Shown here: one piece after another, positions 12,374 to 24,142 of the stretch
How positions within the stretch are numbered: the stretch's first letter is position 1
Layout of the letters: each line of letters starts with the position of its first letter
Source of the DNA: Dryococelus australis
Lineage: Eukaryota > Arthropoda > Insecta > Phasmatodea > Phasmatidae
Reading direction: 5' to 3'
DNA: 64,000 nucleotides
Assembly (NCBI GenBank): GCA_029891345.1
Contig: CM057005.1
Coordinates: 60,529,760-60,593,759, forward strand
Made by a program: the position numbers and the translations under genes
Notes under the pieces: generated by a model
What the model saw: only the letters and a program-made list of their open reading frames with translations
Told to the model about the DNA's origin: nothing
Databases searched by the model: none

Positions 12374-14823
12374 GCGTGGCGGTTTTATACTTATAACAAC
12401 CTTACGTGGTCCAGTTCTCTCGAGCGTGCACGGAACTCGAGTTCCGGGGGGGCGGTCGGATAGCAGGTAGCTACTGGTTTCTTCTCTGTACAACGTGGCC
12501 GAGCAAGATCAACACAAGGAGCAGCCAAGAAGTGTGACGTACCAACAGCAGTAATCAGTCTGTAACTTCATCACCCTTCAGCATCCATTCTAGAGGGGGG
12601 TGGGGAAGGGGGAAATTGTCATTATTTATACTTGTACGAAACCCCGTTCAACTTGTATACATATATATATAAACTACCCTTTATAGCATACAAAAATTTA
12701 TATTGCGTAATTTTTGCATCATGGCATGTCAAAATCACAATTTTACTGTTTTTGGAATGTACAAATACAAAATAAACGAAACAATTTGCCGAAAATTATA
12801 CACGGTCGACTAAAATGTCATTTCTTGATTTATTTTAAATCATGCATAACAAAACTGATTTAAAAAAAAAAAAAAAAAAAAGCATTGCAACAATTATCAA
12901 GAAAATGTAAAAAAAATTTCTTATATTAACAATTCGCAAAAATTACTTAACATTTCATAGCACGATTTTAAAGTTTCCTTGAAGTAATTCATCGTGCCTT
13001 ATTTCAATGCGAAATATCCCATTTCTGTAAATGTTTTAGTTTCTATTGTCTGTACGTCCCAAAAATAACAACATTCTGATTTTGACAGGCTACTGTGAAA
13101 AAAAAAATGTCATCTAATCTTTTTTTTTTTCGTGCAAGAAACAGTACTCTTAAATATAGTCAAAAATTACAGGAAAATTTAAAACTAATTAAAAATAATA
13201 CATTTTTCGGGAACCAGTAGGCTTAAGATGGCTTCTAAACTCATCCGAAGTATTGCTCTTCAGTGCCTTCAGCGATTTTAGTGTCACCTCTTCTACTCCC
13301 TGAAAACTCCCCCCTTTCAGTTTTAATCTCATTATTGGGATCAAAATAGAAATCTCAGTGAACTAGGCGTGCCTAATGTCCGACCAAAACATCATAAACC
13401 ATTAAATTATCGACTTTCACAAACAAAGAAATGCATCGAGTTCGTCACACAGATAACATAAAACAAATGCAGCAAAAACATAACAAAGAAATTGGCACAA
13501 AAATAACGAAATTACCAGAGGACAAGGCACAAAAAATAAAGAAGAAGCGATATACATAGATAAACAAACATGTATATGGCACAAATGAGAAAAAAATATA
13601 AGGATTTATTGTATACATAGAAACATATAGACCAAAAGGAATACTAAATTGTTTATAAATAAATGAGGTGACTTGAGGGTTACCAAATCTTTTGTTTGAA
13701 TATATTCATTTTTTTTTTTTTTTCAAAAATAAAAAAAAAATAATTATCTTCAACAAATAATTATTTTGATTATCTTTCAAAACTAATTAGATACAGTTTT
13801 CAACAAATATGTTTGAGAATATTCAAATTCTTGAGACAAAATAATTGACAACAGAGATCATACCACACAACACTAGAGATTAGTCCTTGAAAATTTTAGG
13901 ACAGTCAAGAAAACATGACTATAATAAATTAGTTTATATCACATAATGATGACCATTGCTCACAGATTTAAGAAAATTTAAAGGGGTACCCAGAACAATA
14001 CGCCAATATAATAAAATTAGCATATACATGGAGAGGTCATAATATTAAATGTTCGTAAACAATGTAATTAAAATGTGCATGATAAGAATTGATACTTTAA
14101 CTTCAAAATAAATGTTACTTAGATGAGTTCATATTTAAATACACCATAACCGACTTAGCTGAATGACAACATCGTCGAATCCACAGGAACAGTTATGTTA
14201 TCTAATGGCCAAGAAGTAACATATGAACAGCTAGACGTCAGCATGCAGAAGATTAAGTATAACTTGGCAACGTCACGCCACCAGCAAGGAAATGGCAGGC
14301 GACATGCACCAAAAGCCAAAACGTACAGCAAGAAATATATCTCAAGATGTGGATTAAAGAAATTTAGCAGACATGTGCAGAAAATGTTAGGCTGACACGC
14401 GCACACTCACTAAACAAAAGAATACACCAAATATTAATGAGTGAATATAACTGGTGCACGAGGAGAAAAAAAAAACTATAAAACTGGAGTGTTACTCACC
14501 AGTGAGCTGAACAGAAAGGTGTCAAAGTGGCGAATTATAGCTTGAACGACCAAACTAAATGAATAAAAAATGATGAACACCACACAAAACTATAATTTAC
14601 CAGATCTAGAATCATGAAGGTAGGAATAACAGGAGATGTCACACTATGACCTCACTTAAGCTCCTTTTTCGTCCAGCGACATGTTGAAACATACAAAACT
14701 TGAAAAATGTTGAGGTAGGTATTTGTATTTAATGCATGCCAAATGTGGAACTATTTTAATCAAACAACAAATAATGAAGCTGGACTTTGAGGTTAAATAT
14801 CGACATGCTCTGATACAATAGTA
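12374..14823. other. AT-rich unique DNA, no gene seen
   Basis: Contains poly-A/T runs (12858-12880, 13120-13131, 13710-13740) and a small G-rich block near 12595-12610. No repeat family or coding signal recognised. Confidence 0.45.
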
Positions 14824-14860
14824 AACGCTGTTCACGGTAAAATGAGCTCCGAAGCCAAGA
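14824..14860. mobile_element. MITE family A, solitary end, copy 6
   Basis: A lone terminus CGCTGTTCACGGTAAAATGAGC followed by GAAGCC. No inner blocks or partner end are visible nearby, so only about 35 bp survive. Confidence 0.5.
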
Positions 14861-16479
14861 CGCCATTGCCTTCGACTCCCCTGTTCCCTTCTACTCGCAT
14901 GTTAACTTCTTGGGGACGCCAAGAGAACATCGGAACTGCTGGCTTCAGGGAGGAAAGTGGAAGATAAGCTACAGACGGTAACGACCACAGGAATTCGCAA
15001 CGCTATAATGCACATCCGGGCGGTAAAGAAACAATGCCACGAAACACGCCGGGCGTGAGGAAACTAACGTGATTATAATAAACGCAGCTTTCGAAGAACA
15101 GAAATAAACTGAGTAGAAAGCAAAGTACCGATAAAAATATTTAAACTGTAAAATGGTGGCAATAATGATTAAATATATTGAAATATGTACAACTTATATA
15201 ACAGTGCAATGTGGTGCGCGGCACTCTTAAAATTATGTAACATATAGTGCTATCTGGAGCAAACACAGTGCCCATATGTTGGAGTGACCACTTTTTATTC
15301 TGAAAATGTGGAAACATAAGCTAAACCACCTCAGTGTAATGTCCAGAACTTTATTTATGCACCACATGACAAAATAGATTATGTATTATGCGTGTTGGCA
15401 ATACTTGTGATTCGGTAAGCGGATAAAATGAAATAAATACTGTTCCAAAGAAATCTGTTTATGCTAGGCTGTGCTCAGTTTAGGACCCCGTATGTAAGAT
15501 GCGCAGAAACTCACCTTTAACAACGCCACCTTCCTTGCTGGCAAACGATTACTTTCCACACATACAGCTGAGAAACTTAATGTACACAACTACACACATA
15601 CTAAAGCACTTGTTTGATTATTTGCAACTGAAAATGTGTAGAGGAAGGATAGGATGAAAGGTGCATATTCAGAAGAAATGTCAGGCGTGTCAAAGCCAGC
15701 ATAAACTTATTTACTCAAAAGATTCAAAAAGCTGGAAAAATAATTAAAGAAAAATCAAAAATCCCTGAATGGCAATGAGCAAGAAAATTAATAATGTTTA
15801 AACTAAGGCGCCGTTGGGAAGTGGCCATGGGTAACGGTCATATTTCAACATCCTTACGTGACACTTAATTAACAATCTGACTTACGCACTTGAAATTAAC
15901 GTAGCTCTCTTAAAAATAAAATGCCTTAAAAATAGTTCAGAAAAATGTAACTGTATCAATACGGTAAAACTTTTTGACTTTCTCTCTCAGGTTAAATTGT
16001 AGTTAAATATGTCTGAAGCTAATGTAGGCTCCTTGCCAACATGGCGTCCGTAGGAGATTCTACGTCCATGGCGTAACGTAACAAAGTCAAAGATGAAATA
16101 AAATTTAAAACTTGATGAAAAACAGTTCTGTAGTTAAATACTAGGTTGTAGATGAAGGCAGGACGGTGTAACTCGTAGAAGGAACGGAGGTAGGAAAATA
16201 AATGTAGATATGGGTGCGGTAGTGCTTTATGTGGCTCAACGGCTCACGGCGTTACAGATCTACCTAGCTGCATATACTCCTAAACAGCTGCTTAAAATAA
16301 AAAGCTGGGGAGTGCTTATTCTATCAAACTCGACGAAAAACACAAAAACTATTGCAAGCTGTTAGAAACTAGAACACCCTAACTCTAATTAAAATTCCTC
16401 CGCTGTGTCCAACTGTAGAACGAGCGTCCTAGCCTTACGTCGAGTGTAGTTGAAGGTCGGTGGCAGAGAGAGCGAACGT
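14861..16479. other. Unclassified DNA, no gene seen
   Basis: Mixed base composition, with no long open frames. The last several hundred bases may belong to interspersed repeat I described in the next entry, but the boundary cannot be placed. Confidence 0.35.
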
Positions 16480-16860
16480 TTAACCGTCCCGCGCGTCCTA
16501 ACCCTATGTTGAGCTCTCAGCCAATCGGAGTACAGGATTTGAACCTGTTAGCCAATCGCAAAGCTTCCTGACTAACGATCTAAAACAACACACTCCAAAC
16601 GATCTAAATCCCTATTCTATAGAGTTAGGGGTCTCGTAGAAGTTAATCAAAAATATACAAGAACTTCCCTGAAACATTAACAATATATGTATGACCAATA
16701 ATAATACAAAATACTGGGTTATTAATTAAAAATACAAACAAAAGAAAATCTAGCTATCTATTTCAATTAAACATTAATTATTGCCATTCGTGCATTTAAG
16801 TTTAAATATTGTAATCATATGAAAAATGCAAAAATATAAATAATAAAAGTAACGAAAAAT
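16480..16860. repeat. Interspersed repeat I, copy 1 (B-box/CCAAT module)
   Basis: Shares a block order with 40795-41110: a CCAATC, then CAGGATTTGAACCTG, then a second GCCAATC about 30 bp on, CGAYCTAAA, and finally TATTGCCAT..CATYTAAGTTT. On the minus strand the middle block reads CAGGTTCAAATCCTG, a perfect pol III B box (GGTTCAAATCC). The surroundings are strongly diverged, so this is either an old tRNA-derived element or an old transposon with a conserved promoter module. Confidence 0.45.
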
Positions 16861-17297
16861 CAAACATAGGCAAATAGGTAAAATTACAGATATTATGCAT
16901 GAGGGTGTCCAATACGTGAAACAAACAATAATTATTACAAATAGGTGCAGATAGTGAAAATGTTGTGTTACTCTACCTACGTATGATCTGATCAATAATT
17001 AAATCAAGCTATAGAAAACATTTGCGATGAGGAGTTATGTCAAATAAATACCTGACTTATAGGCTTAATTAATATTCAAATAAATCTTAGGCTTCTCAAA
17101 TGGAGGCTAAAAGCATGATTTACCGCATTAATTATATACAATATGTAATTTACTTAAATACGGACTATGAGGCCTCACAGTTGTTTAAAAATAGTACAAC
17201 AGTGCAATAACAATGACGTAACAGTTAAATAACAGCGACATATTTTAAAACGGCACACAGGTCCGGGGAACAAGATGGGTGAGAATCCGTCGTCATT

Positions 17298-17490
17298 TTG
17301 TTTGTATCCAAAATTCGTAACTCAGGTTTGACGCCTGGCATGCTGCAATCGCAATGGCAGATTTGCGTACCGGGTTGCATTCCAAACTTAAAGGGACAAT
17401 CTTACTTCACTCCGTCCAGTGGGCGGTGGGGTGCTAGTCCCGACGGCTTTCGTCTAGTGCCTTTGCTAGATACCAAAGCGATCAAGTAGG
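17298..17490. other. GC-richer unclassified block
   Basis: Stands out from AT-rich surroundings. It carries short internal matches such as GCAATCGCAATGGCAG and a GGGCGGTGGGGTGCTAGTCCCGACGG stretch that looks repeat-like, but there is no second copy in this window and no box A/B pair. The rest of 16861-18309 shows nothing recognisable. Confidence 0.25.
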
Positions 17491-18309
17491 CGATTCAATT
17501 TGGAAAATATTTTTTTTTATATAAATGGTGTTAAATATATTAATTGTGGCTTTTTATTGGGCCCACAATAGTGTATACCGGAAACACATGATAAATAATG
17601 CCATTCATAAACCCGGGAACCAAGTCATGTAAGGAATTCCGTTTCATACAATCTTTTAGCAGAACATTGTATAGTTGTTTAATTATTCCTCACATACATT
17701 TTTAATTGTTATCTAATAAGCATTGCTACCACAAAGGACAATTAAACGCAAACTTTGTATTCTCTTAAATGATAGTTTACGGCAACGCCTTTTTTTATCG
17801 TGTTAAATGTGCGCGACATGGAACATCAAGGAATCTCTTTGTAAAGCACAATTTACTCAATTTAATGTTTTTAAACTTATTTATGTACTAGTTATAGGAT
17901 TCCAATCTATAAAGCTACCAAGAAAGAAAAAAAAAGTGTATGGGTTGTTTAGTTAACAAGAAAAAAAATCTTCATCGCCCTTAAAATGATTGTCTACTGA
18001 AGGAAAATACTTTCAATGCTCAATTTGGACCTGTTGGTGACTTCGGCGGAGCGATGGCTTCATGCGAAAAATGTAACTTGTTTCAGCCTTGACACGCGAG
18101 TTTTGAAATCTTCTGTGCTGTGCGATGCAAGAAGTGAAATTCTGATAAACATTACCAGTGGCGCGGGGGGGAAAAAAAGCAATGTACATACCACCTTTGC
18201 GAAGGGACGTCAAAAAAAATTCAGAGTATCAATCGGAACGCTGGGAGGGTTGCTTGAAAGGAATGCGTATGGAATAGCCGAAGAAATAGTGTGGAACGTG
18301 GACATTCTG

Positions 18310-18321
18310 CGAGAGAGAGAT

Positions 18322-18385
<64 letters not shown>
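18310..18385. repeat. (GA)n microsatellite
   Basis: About 76 bp of GA dinucleotide with one early interruption (ATAGGG). Apparent Arg-Glu open frames across it are artefacts. Confidence 0.95.
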
Positions 18386-18387
<2 letters not shown>

Positions 18388-19552
18388 GGGTGAATTTAAA
18401 AAGAGGACGAACAGTTACATCAAAAGGAAAGAAGGACATGTTTCGGAGGGTGCATAGAGGAAAGCATCCGAGAGACGAAAGGCAAGTCGGAGCCATTTCC
18501 AGAATTGACACTGAACAGTCCCTTTACATTATAAACTAAGGATTTCAATATGTTTATTAAAGAAAGAACAGTAGCAAAATTGGGTGCCGTGAGCGATGTT
18601 TTCATTTTTGGTAGAGGGGGGAGTTCGATGGGAACAAAGCATTTTCAGTGGAAAAAAAAAGTCATTACTTTACATACTGTTAAATATATCGCACGATTCA
18701 ATGGAAAAGTACTTCAAGTTAGTAAAATTAAATTCTAATTAATAGTATAAAATCTTATAAAAGAAACATTCAATTTGACATCGAATAAAACAAAATTGCA
18801 AAACTTTATTTTTACTCTTACTAGAAGACCACAATACTTTTATATCAACCACGTGCAAGGTGGCAATGTTAACAAAGTACTTAAAAACAAATCTCTACAC
18901 TCTATTTCGTGTGTTTTTATATGTATATAAGCTTGACACGACCACCGACAGCGACAGTCAAAATAGCGCAATTACCATCTGACTGAAAAAGTACATAAAC
19001 CACAAGGCAAAGGTAGGCAAATTATTGAAGAGATGCGTCTTCCCTTTCCCTTTGTAAACGATGGCATTGGGGCAAATACGGAGTGTAAACATTATTCATA
19101 GTACTGATAGTAACTGTGTGGCGAGTTGTCAGCCACAGAATAGCAAAGCCGTAATAGTTTATCGCTTCATGTTACCAAAATTGATGACCGTAAAAAGTCG
19201 CCAGGCGTAAATAAACAATGGAGGCCTTTTTTTTATAAAAATTCTGTTACACAAACAACTGCAATAGGAGGGTGCAGAGGCAGTTTCACATAGCAAATAT
19301 ATTAGAAAATTTAATTTGATAAATTAATAAGCATGAAATATATTAAGACGGTGAAATACCCACTTGTCATACCCTCGTTTGTGTCCAGTTTTGTTTAAGT
19401 GTTGAATAAAATAATATGTTTCGTTTATTTCAAGTTTATATTAACAAATATACGTTAACGTTAGGGAAGTATGAACGATCTTCTGGTTTACTACGTGGAA
19501 TAAAGTCAGGAAGTATAAGGCCATCTGGTTGAAAATCAAGAATTACTCCGAT
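18386..19552. other. AT-rich unique DNA, no gene seen
   Basis: No repeat family or coding signal recognised. Confidence 0.45.
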
Positions 19553-20419
19553 ATAGTCCACTTTCATGGCTACTTTCAACTTTTCTGAAGCCCTGCTAAA
19601 TTTCTATTTCGAAGATATTCCTCCGCCTCATACAAACATATCTTAAGTAAGTCTGGAAAATTACATCAAAGGAACAACTCACAGCATTCGTTCGCAACCA
19701 GTTTAACAGTATTTTACCTGAGAACAGTTTCTTACTAGTCATTACCAACACACCTATTTCTCTCTGTTCTCATTTATTAACTAGGCAACTGCGGCCCCAC
19801 TTGATATATCTCTATCCACTAAACCACTATGGCCCCACTTGGAATAGCTCTAGCCACTGGGCCACTACGACTTTTGGGAAGGAAAGGCGGACAGCCCATT
19901 GACAAAAAAGAAAGGAGAAATGACGAAGCTATTGTCTCAACAATGCTTTTTTTTATGTATTAATCGTGTTGCGTACCTATGTACACCCCTGTTCACCAGC
20001 ATATCTTTGGAACCGTTTGAGATATCACGATGAAACGAAGACTAAGTTAGTCCGGGGTTTTTGTCTATAGACTGTGTAAATTTCGTATTAATATGTTAAG
20101 TGGTTTTTTAGTTAAATCTTGTCCTACAGACAGACATGAAACAATTTATTACTTGATACGGCTTAGTAATCGATTATCCTATATGGATACACAATTAAAA
20201 GTGAAAATTCGAAAATCACAGACAGGCACTTCTATTTTATTTATTTGTATAGACGAAGTACATGTTCTAAGTTAACTAAAACAAGATACTTTTATTTAAA
20301 CAGAAGTATAAAACGTTTGTAATACACGATGTATTCAGGAAAGAACATGGCACGTCATACATGGGGCGATTTTTCAAAAGTTTGACTAAAAAAGTGTGAA
20401 GAAACCGCGAATAGACTAT
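19553..20419. mobile_element. MITE family B, copy 1, with a nested insertion
   Basis: Left end TATAGTCCACTTTCATGGC then ACTTTTCTGAAGCCCTGCTAAA and ATTCCTCCGCCTCATACAAAC. Right end is TTTGACTAAAAAAGTGTGAAGAAACC followed by GCGAATAGACTATA. The same blocks occur in the copies at 60427, 60846 (inverted) and 26407 (inverted). The subterminal GAAGCCCTGCT and CCTCCGCCTCAT blocks also match family A, so the two families are related. Relative to the copy at 60427, about 490 bp are inserted (19784-20271). Confidence 0.85.
19784..20271 (-). mobile_element. Retroposon-like insertion inside MITE B copy 1
   Basis: Absent from the B copy at 60427 and flanked on both sides by TTAACTA (19777-19783 and 20272-20278), which fits a 7-bp target duplication. 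On the minus strand its end carries a tRNA-like stretch, TAGTGGTTTAGTGGATAGAG, repeated in tandem with a 38-bp period (GGCCCCAC at 19793 and 19831). This looks like a SINE head duplicated head-to-tail. The other part contains GAACCGTTTGAGATATCACGA. No coding capacity. Confidence 0.6.
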
Positions 20420-20469
20420 AACCGAGAAAATACTACGGGAAACCGCTAAATAATTTTGTTAGACCACCT

Positions 20470-20640
20470 CGCACAAAACGAGTTCAATGACGCCGGGTTC
20501 GCTGCAAGGGCGGGGGGAAACTGGAGATCCCCGAGAAAACCCGCCGACCAGCGGCATCGTCCGGGGCGATTCCGACTTGAGCGAAAATCCGAGAGTGACC
20601 CGGCTGGTGCATTGACCCACGGTTCGCCCTGTTGGCCAAA
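20470..20640 (-). mobile_element. SINE family S, copy 1 (degenerate head)
   Basis: On the minus strand the family S core is clear: CACTCTCGGATTTTCGC, a CCGGACGATGCC-like block, GGCGGGTTTTCTCGGGGATC. The tRNA-like head at about 20600-20640 is decayed, and the 3' part is lost near 20470. The same core is found at 28.3, 35.8, 52.0, 54.8, 63.2 and 63.5 kb. Confidence 0.8.
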
Positions 20641-20670
20641 AATATAATAAAATATTTGAATTATATATTA

Positions 20671-21456
20671 GTCTCATTCGAATGTTAACCAGAATGCATA
20701 TATTCTACTACCTGCAATAAATCAATGAAAAAAAAAAAATATAGAATTTTATGTGTTTAATTTGCCAGTGAATTTATTTCGTTTATTGTTTGTGACGCAT
20801 TATTTGATAATTATGTGCTTACCAGTTAGTGTAACACAACCTAAACTAATTTCCATGTACATATATTATTGCACATCCCACAATGGCTTGGAGAAACAGA
20901 ATGTGCAGGTTGAATGGTCGTATTCGAAGTCTAACTGGGAGGAAATTTGTTTACACCCATCATTGATATGGAAGATTACGCTACGTGTTATTCGGCGAAA
21001 ATATTTTAGGCTTAGCCGCCTTGGGAATACAGAGAACGACGTGATTGAAAGGGGGAGGGGGTGGGTGGGTAGACACGTACCGAGGTGAGCGGCGACTCGA
21101 ATGAGTCCATCCGTAAAAAACCAACCTCCACCCATGCAACTGCAGTGATCGATCTGCGGCTGTTTTTACTAACGCTCGCCCCTGGTAATTCCTCTGCCCC
21201 ACTCAGCTAAATGTGGCAGAGTGGTAGTTCCGTCCGGTTAGCTAGCTTTTCACGAACTTCCCGTGATTTCCAGTGGTTTCCAGTCACCCGTCAACTGGTG
21301 AAAAATGGCTGGGAAAACTACTCTATACTGCTACGCCCATAAAGTTTGTGAATACACCACAAATTAATACGGCTGCAAATAGATCAACCGATAAAGGACG
21401 CTTCTTGATTATATTTATATAACAATGAAAATATTTCTTGTCACGGGATTCATTAG
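20671..21456. other. Unclassified DNA
   Basis: 20985-21330 is less AT-rich, with a G-rich run (GGGGGAGGGGGTGGGTGGG, 21050-21068), but shows no protein motif, TIR or SINE promoter. Confidence 0.3.
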
Positions 21457-21883
21457 TATTGGCTGTTCACGGTAAAATGAGCGCTTTTGAAAGCCCTGCT
21501 TAAGTTCTTCTTGTATATGCACGTTGTGTATTCCTCCGCCTTATGTAAAATTAACATTGTCGTGCGCCTCCTCACTTTATTCACGCGTCGGTCAAACGAA
21601 ACTGCGAAATTATAAGAAAAGAAAATAGTTTACAAATCTCGTAATTTTGACACTTCGATGCATATAATTACAGAAAGCGAAATTAATTAATTTAAGTTAT
21701 CACAAGTGGTTACCTAACATTTTTTTTATCGACGTTAAGTTATGGAATTATTTTCTACCAATCATTACTAACTTTAATGGACGCATGCCACTCTGTGCGC
21801 CCGTTAAAATATATGCAGGCAGGGGCAGCAACTTTTTTGTAAGGTTGATTTCAAAAGAGTTCACTTTATCGTGAACAGCCTTT
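21457..21883. mobile_element. MITE family A, long form, copy 7 (inverted)
   Basis: Ends TATTGGCTGTTCACGGTAAAA and CTTTATCGTGAACAGCCTT. In reverse orientation relative to the copy at 8492: it opens with GAAAGCCCTGCTTAAG and closes with AGGTTGATTTCAAAAGAG. Inner blocks (CACGCGTCGGTCAA, TCGACGTTAAGTTATGGAA) match. About 427 bp. Confidence 0.88.
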
Positions 21884-22205
21884 AAAACCATATTATCGGA
21901 CGTCGTATCACGATAACTTCGTTGAGTATAGTTTAAGTCTCAAATTCGATCTTTAAAGTAAATGCCTGGCCGGCGTTTGAACCGCGTTACAGAGTGTTTG
22001 AGATTCTGGTTTCCCCACGAAACTATTAAACATGTCTCCAGTATGTTTACCTACGAAAAGGCACCATACCCTAGACGCGGATGGAATGTTACTTTAAAAT
22101 ACCACGCGTGCTGTAAATATTATTTAGGAGCCCTCCGATATACGCTATCTACCAAAAGGTAATTGGGCACATGTGCGCAATGTTTACTCGGCGGTTGTCA
22201 CCCCG

Positions 22206-22635
22206 TTAGAATCTCGTAGGGCCACATCTCGAGGCCATAACAGCAGCCACCCTGTATGGCATGTTCTCTACGAGCGTTTGCAGGACATCCATGGGGATTC
22301 GTCGCCATTCCTCTTGCAACCATTCCATGAGTTGAGCAATGGATTTTGGCCGCGCCTGACGAGCCCTCGCCCAGCGATCCAATTCGTCCCAAAGATGTTA
22401 TATAGGGTTGAGGTCGGGGCTCTGGGCGGGCCAGTCCAATAACCGAATATTGTTGCCGGCGTGCCACTGCATAGTAGCCCTTGAAACATGTCACCTGGCA
22501 TCGTCATCCTGGAAGTAACACGGGTCCATTCCGTAAAAACGCCACAATGCTAGGAGCATTTCATTATCCAGAATGTTACAATAGGCCTCTGTGTTTATGC
22601 TACCACGGACAAACACCAGCGATCCTATGCCAAAG
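22206..22635 (-). pseudogene. Tc1-like transposase, C-terminal fragment
   Basis: DDE transposases of the Tc1/mariner superfamily cut and reinsert their own element. About 140 codons of the C-terminal half are readable in one minus-strand frame. In order they show VFVRGSINTEAYCNIL, then ALWRFYGMDPCYFQDDDAR (second catalytic Asp in QDD), DWPAQSPDLNPI, HLWDELDRWAR, LMEWLQEEWRRIP and a terminal GPTRF followed by a stop at 22206. Two in-frame stops occur: TGA right after QDDDAR, and TAA directly after SPDLNPI. The second sits exactly where the family has its third catalytic residue (Glu in DD34E). The N-terminal DNA-binding half is missing and no TIR is seen. It is dead. Confidence 0.9.
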
Positions 22636-23257
22636 GCCGTGAAACACAAGTCAACTGACGTACTGAATTACCTATCTTCACGGGTGCCCAATTACTGTTT
22701 GGTATATAGTGTATTTAAAAACGGCTTTTTTCAGACCGCCGGTATCTTGAAACATACTAGACGGGCACGAGTCGAACTACGATAGGAGCCTGTATTGAAC
22801 TTTGATACAGACTTTTCATCAATAAAATGATAGTGTCACCGCTGAATATCCCATAGGTACACGCAGCACTACGAGAATACTGCGCGCCAGTTCAGAGCCC
22901 TGCGCGTAGTGGCGACGGCGCACTTGTAGAGCGTGCCAGTGTGACCCTTATAGCTCCGCGCTTCTCGGCCAGGAAAGGAGATAAACGATGCAGGAAGGCC
23001 GGGGACCTTAATGCGGCTGCCTAGTGCGGGAAAAGCCGAGCAAAATTACAGGGTTTTACATGTAAAATGATTTCAGGCATATCTAAGCTACCTTTCAAGA
23101 TATCTCTCTCATACAAAAAAAAACCGCTTTTCGCATTTTGGCCCGGGTAATACTTCTACAGATTTTTTTTTTTGAAGAATTCTCTATACACTGAAAATTG
23201 CGGGAAAATTACTATTCATAGATTCAACCAAAACACAAACCCCTGCTTGCCCTCTTG
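22636..23257. other. Unclassified DNA next to Tc1 fossil
   Basis: 22860-23040 is GC-richer without a recognisable motif and may be further decayed transposon. Confidence 0.3.
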
Positions 23258-24142
23258 TAAAGGCTGTTCACGGTATAGTGAGCACTTTTGAAATCAACCG
23301 TTGAAAAATGTCACTGTCCCTACCCTCGTGTAATTCTAACAGGCCCACGTAGTGACATGCGCCCAGTAAAGTTGGTAACGACGGAGGGAAAGTAGTCCCA
23401 TATCTCAGAATCGAATTAAAAGTACTCGGTAACCGTTTGGTAATACTAATATGATTGATTTTCCTTTCTGAATGTTTAAAATACATATAAGTGTAGTGAT
23501 TAGTAAATTTGTAAAATATTTACTTTTATAATAATTTTACAGTTTCACTTGACTTACTAATAAATAAAGTGGTCTGATCCACGGCAATGTTAATTATACA
23601 TATGGCGGAAGGATACACAGCGTGCTTACAAGTAGATCTTAAGAGGACTATGTATACTGAAACGTTTTCTGTGAAATCGTTGTTTGCGCGTAAACGCGTA
23701 ACTCGGTAAATAAAAGTAATGGAAATAAGACTTTTTGTCAGAAAGGATAAACGAACTATTGTATATGGCCCCATCTTTGTACTTTTATCATATTGAGTGT
23801 ATTGACGGAGAAACAAATTCGTGAATGTGGTCAAACATAGCATTTTTAAATCTTACCTATGCAGTTTTTTTTAAGCGGAAAGGGAAAAGTATGATTATAC
23901 GCACGTCGTTTGATCTGTGGACTGATCGTGTGAAATAAAGTTACACTGTTACAGATCTAATTTACACAGCAAAGCGTTACGACTAAAACACTGCACGCCT
24001 CGCGCGTAGGAGCGATGAGGCACTAGACGTACGTGTTAATGTCGCCCGTATCGCTCCCTCGCCTCTTGACCAGGACGCGCAGTTACATCGTCCCCTTAAG
24101 CAGGACTTTCAAAAGTTCTCATTTTATCATGCACAACCTATA
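23258..24142. mobile_element. MITE family A, long form, copy 8, split by element C
   Basis: Left end AGGCTGTTCACGGTATAGTGAGC. Right end is TTTCAAAAGTTCTCATTTTATC followed by ATGCACAACCTATA. The inner blocks follow the long form (AAAATGTCACTGTCCCTACC, AAAGTTGGTAACGACGGAGGG). At GTAGATCTTAA the element is interrupted by 453 bp and resumes at TTAAGCAGGACTTTC, so removing the insert and one TTAA restores the continuity seen in other copies. Confidence 0.9.
23643..24095 (+). mobile_element. Element C, copy 1 (TTAA-flanked MITE)
   Basis: Inserted in MITE A at TTAA, with TTAA on both sides (23639-23642, 24096-24099). Short imperfect inverted ends: GAGGACTATG and, inverted, GGGGACGATG. The body contains TTTGCGCGTAAACGCGTAACTCGG, AGACTTTTTGTCAGAAAGG, ACTGTTACAGATCTAATT, GTAGGAGCGATGAGGC and GTCGCCCGTATCGCTCCCTCG. 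All of these recur inverted at 60895-61365. No coding capacity. The TTAA target is typical of piggyBac-type transposition; the assignment is inferred. Confidence 0.88.

Noticed and set aside
14155..14406. Opposed open frames around 14.2-14.4 kb
   Set aside because: Both strands are open over the same segment without any motif; likely chance.
18016..18393. 125-codon open frame rich in Arg-Glu
   Set aside because: Its second half is translation of the (GA)n microsatellite; the first half shows no domain.
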